Part shown: one piece after another, positions 63,550 to 64,000 of the stretch
Layout of the letters: every line of letters begins with the position of its first letter
Numbering within the stretch: position 1 is the first letter of the stretch
Origin: Porticoccus sp950063125
Lineage (GTDB): Bacteria > Pseudomonadota > Gammaproteobacteria > Pseudomonadales > Porticoccaceae
Length of the DNA: 64,000 nucleotides
Direction: 5' to 3' (one strand)
NCBI RefSeq assembly: GCF_963973895.1
Contig: NZ_CAXBBF010000004.1
The notes under the pieces: model-generated
Databases searched by the model: none
The model's input: only the letters and a program-made list of their open reading frames with translations
What the model was told of the DNA's origin: nothing
Made by a program: the position numbers and the translations under genes

Positions 63550-64000
63550 TTAGGCCTCGAGTTGTTGGTTCACAGAGGCCAGTTTCACGGCATTACAGAA
63601 TACGGCCATGGCGCGATCAATATCCTCAACGGTGGGGAATGACGGTGCCAGCCGGATATTTTTATCGTCCGGGTCTTTGCCGTAGGGGAAGGTGGCGCCC
63701 GCCGGGGTGAGTTTGACCCCCGCTTCTGCAGCCAGCTGGATAACGGCGTTGGCCAGCCCGGGGCGGGTATCGAAAGAAATAAAGTAACCGCCATCGGGTG
63801 AACTCCATTCTCCCAGGTCAGAATCGCGGAAGTTTTCCTCAAGGTGTTTCAGCACGCAGGCAAAGCGCGGTCGCAGCAGTTCGGCATGTCGGGCCATGTG
63901 GTTGCGCAGTTCCGCCATAGTGCCAATCATCTTCAGATGCCGGAGCTGGTTGACCTTGTCCGGCCCGATAGTGGCAATCCCCAGATGTTTTTTCATGGCA
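63550..64000 (-). CDS. Class I/II aminotransferase, C-terminal part (cut by window edge)
   Basis: The frame is open to the right edge, so this is the last ~150 residues of a longer protein. The segments QLRHLKMIGTMAELRNHM, SPDGGYFISFDTRPG, GVKLTPAGATFPYGKDP and NIRLAPSFP resemble the C-terminal domain of the type Ic aspartate aminotransferase group (PLP fold type I). The arginine in NIRLAPSFP would bind the substrate carboxylate. The PLP lysine lies outside the window. The methionine at 63996 is probably internal. Confidence 0.8.
   Translation of the reverse strand, partial: AMKKHLGIATIGPDKVNQLRHLKMIGTMAELRNHMARHAELLRPRFACVLKHLEENFRDSDLGEWSSPDGGYFISFDTRPGLANAVIQLAAEAGVKLTPAGATFPYGKDPDDKNIRLAPSFPTVEDIDRAMAVFCNAVKLASVNQQLEA

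Overview
The window is a stretch of a gammaproteobacterial chromosome dominated by the core translation and transcription genes. The EF-Tu, RpoB, NusG and L22 sequences look Pseudomonas-like, and amgK-murU sits beside lptD as in pseudomonads. This suggests a free-living, probably marine relative of Pseudomonadales/Cellvibrionales. That placement is inferred from remembered family sequences, not from a tree. I see no phage genes, insertion sequences or CRISPR array.

Layout. 1-533: 3' end of an rRNA operon (23S tail, 5S, terminator). 534-6970: a PAS-GAF-PAS-GGDEF-EAL c-di-GMP protein, a TauE/SafE-type permease, and birA-coaX-SPOR protein. 7057-21257: tRNA cluster Thr(TGT)-Tyr-Gly-Thr(GGT)-tufB-tRNA-Trp, then secE-nusG-rplK-rplA-rplJ-rplL-rpoB-rpoC with a clear L10 leader. 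21290-25859: str operon rpsL-rpsG-fusA-tufA with its own promoter and terminator. 25917-39766: S10, spc and alpha operons, rpsJ to rplQ, ending in an intrinsic terminator. 39858-44120: galE, and on the minus strand an AtoE-type short-chain fatty acid transporter followed by a sensor kinase whose ATP-binding domain is badly eroded. 44121-51150 (minus): lptD, surA, pdxA, ksgA, apaG, apaH, the last five joined by 4-base overlaps. 51226-53388 (plus): amgK, murU and a VanZ-like membrane protein. 53344-62994 (minus): leuS-lptE-holA, and miaB followed by phoH-ybeY-corC-lnt. 63144-64000: a DUF1820 gene, a shared terminator, and the C-terminal part of an aminotransferase cut by the window edge.

How the parts work together. 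About 33 kb supplies ribosomal proteins, RNA polymerase core, elongation factors and the Sec channel. Three of its transcription units (tRNA-tufB, rpsL, rpsJ) begin with near-identical promoters: TTGA-type -35, 17 bp spacer, TAGAAT, then a C/G-rich discriminator. This points to shared growth-rate control. Several hairpins lie inside these operons. The second half is rich in cell-envelope assembly: LptD/LptE, SurA, Lnt, CorC and MurNAc recycling by AmgK/MurU. It also holds RNA modification and quality control genes (KsgA, MiaB, YbeY).

The least ordinary items are the degenerate sensor kinase next to AtoE, the shared promoter/discriminator element, terminator-like hairpins in the rpsL leader, rpsG-fusA gap and tRNA cluster, a LeuRS without the leucine-specific insertion before KMSKS, and two tuf genes identical over about 1.22 kb. 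I did not find a convincing undescribed multi-gene system.
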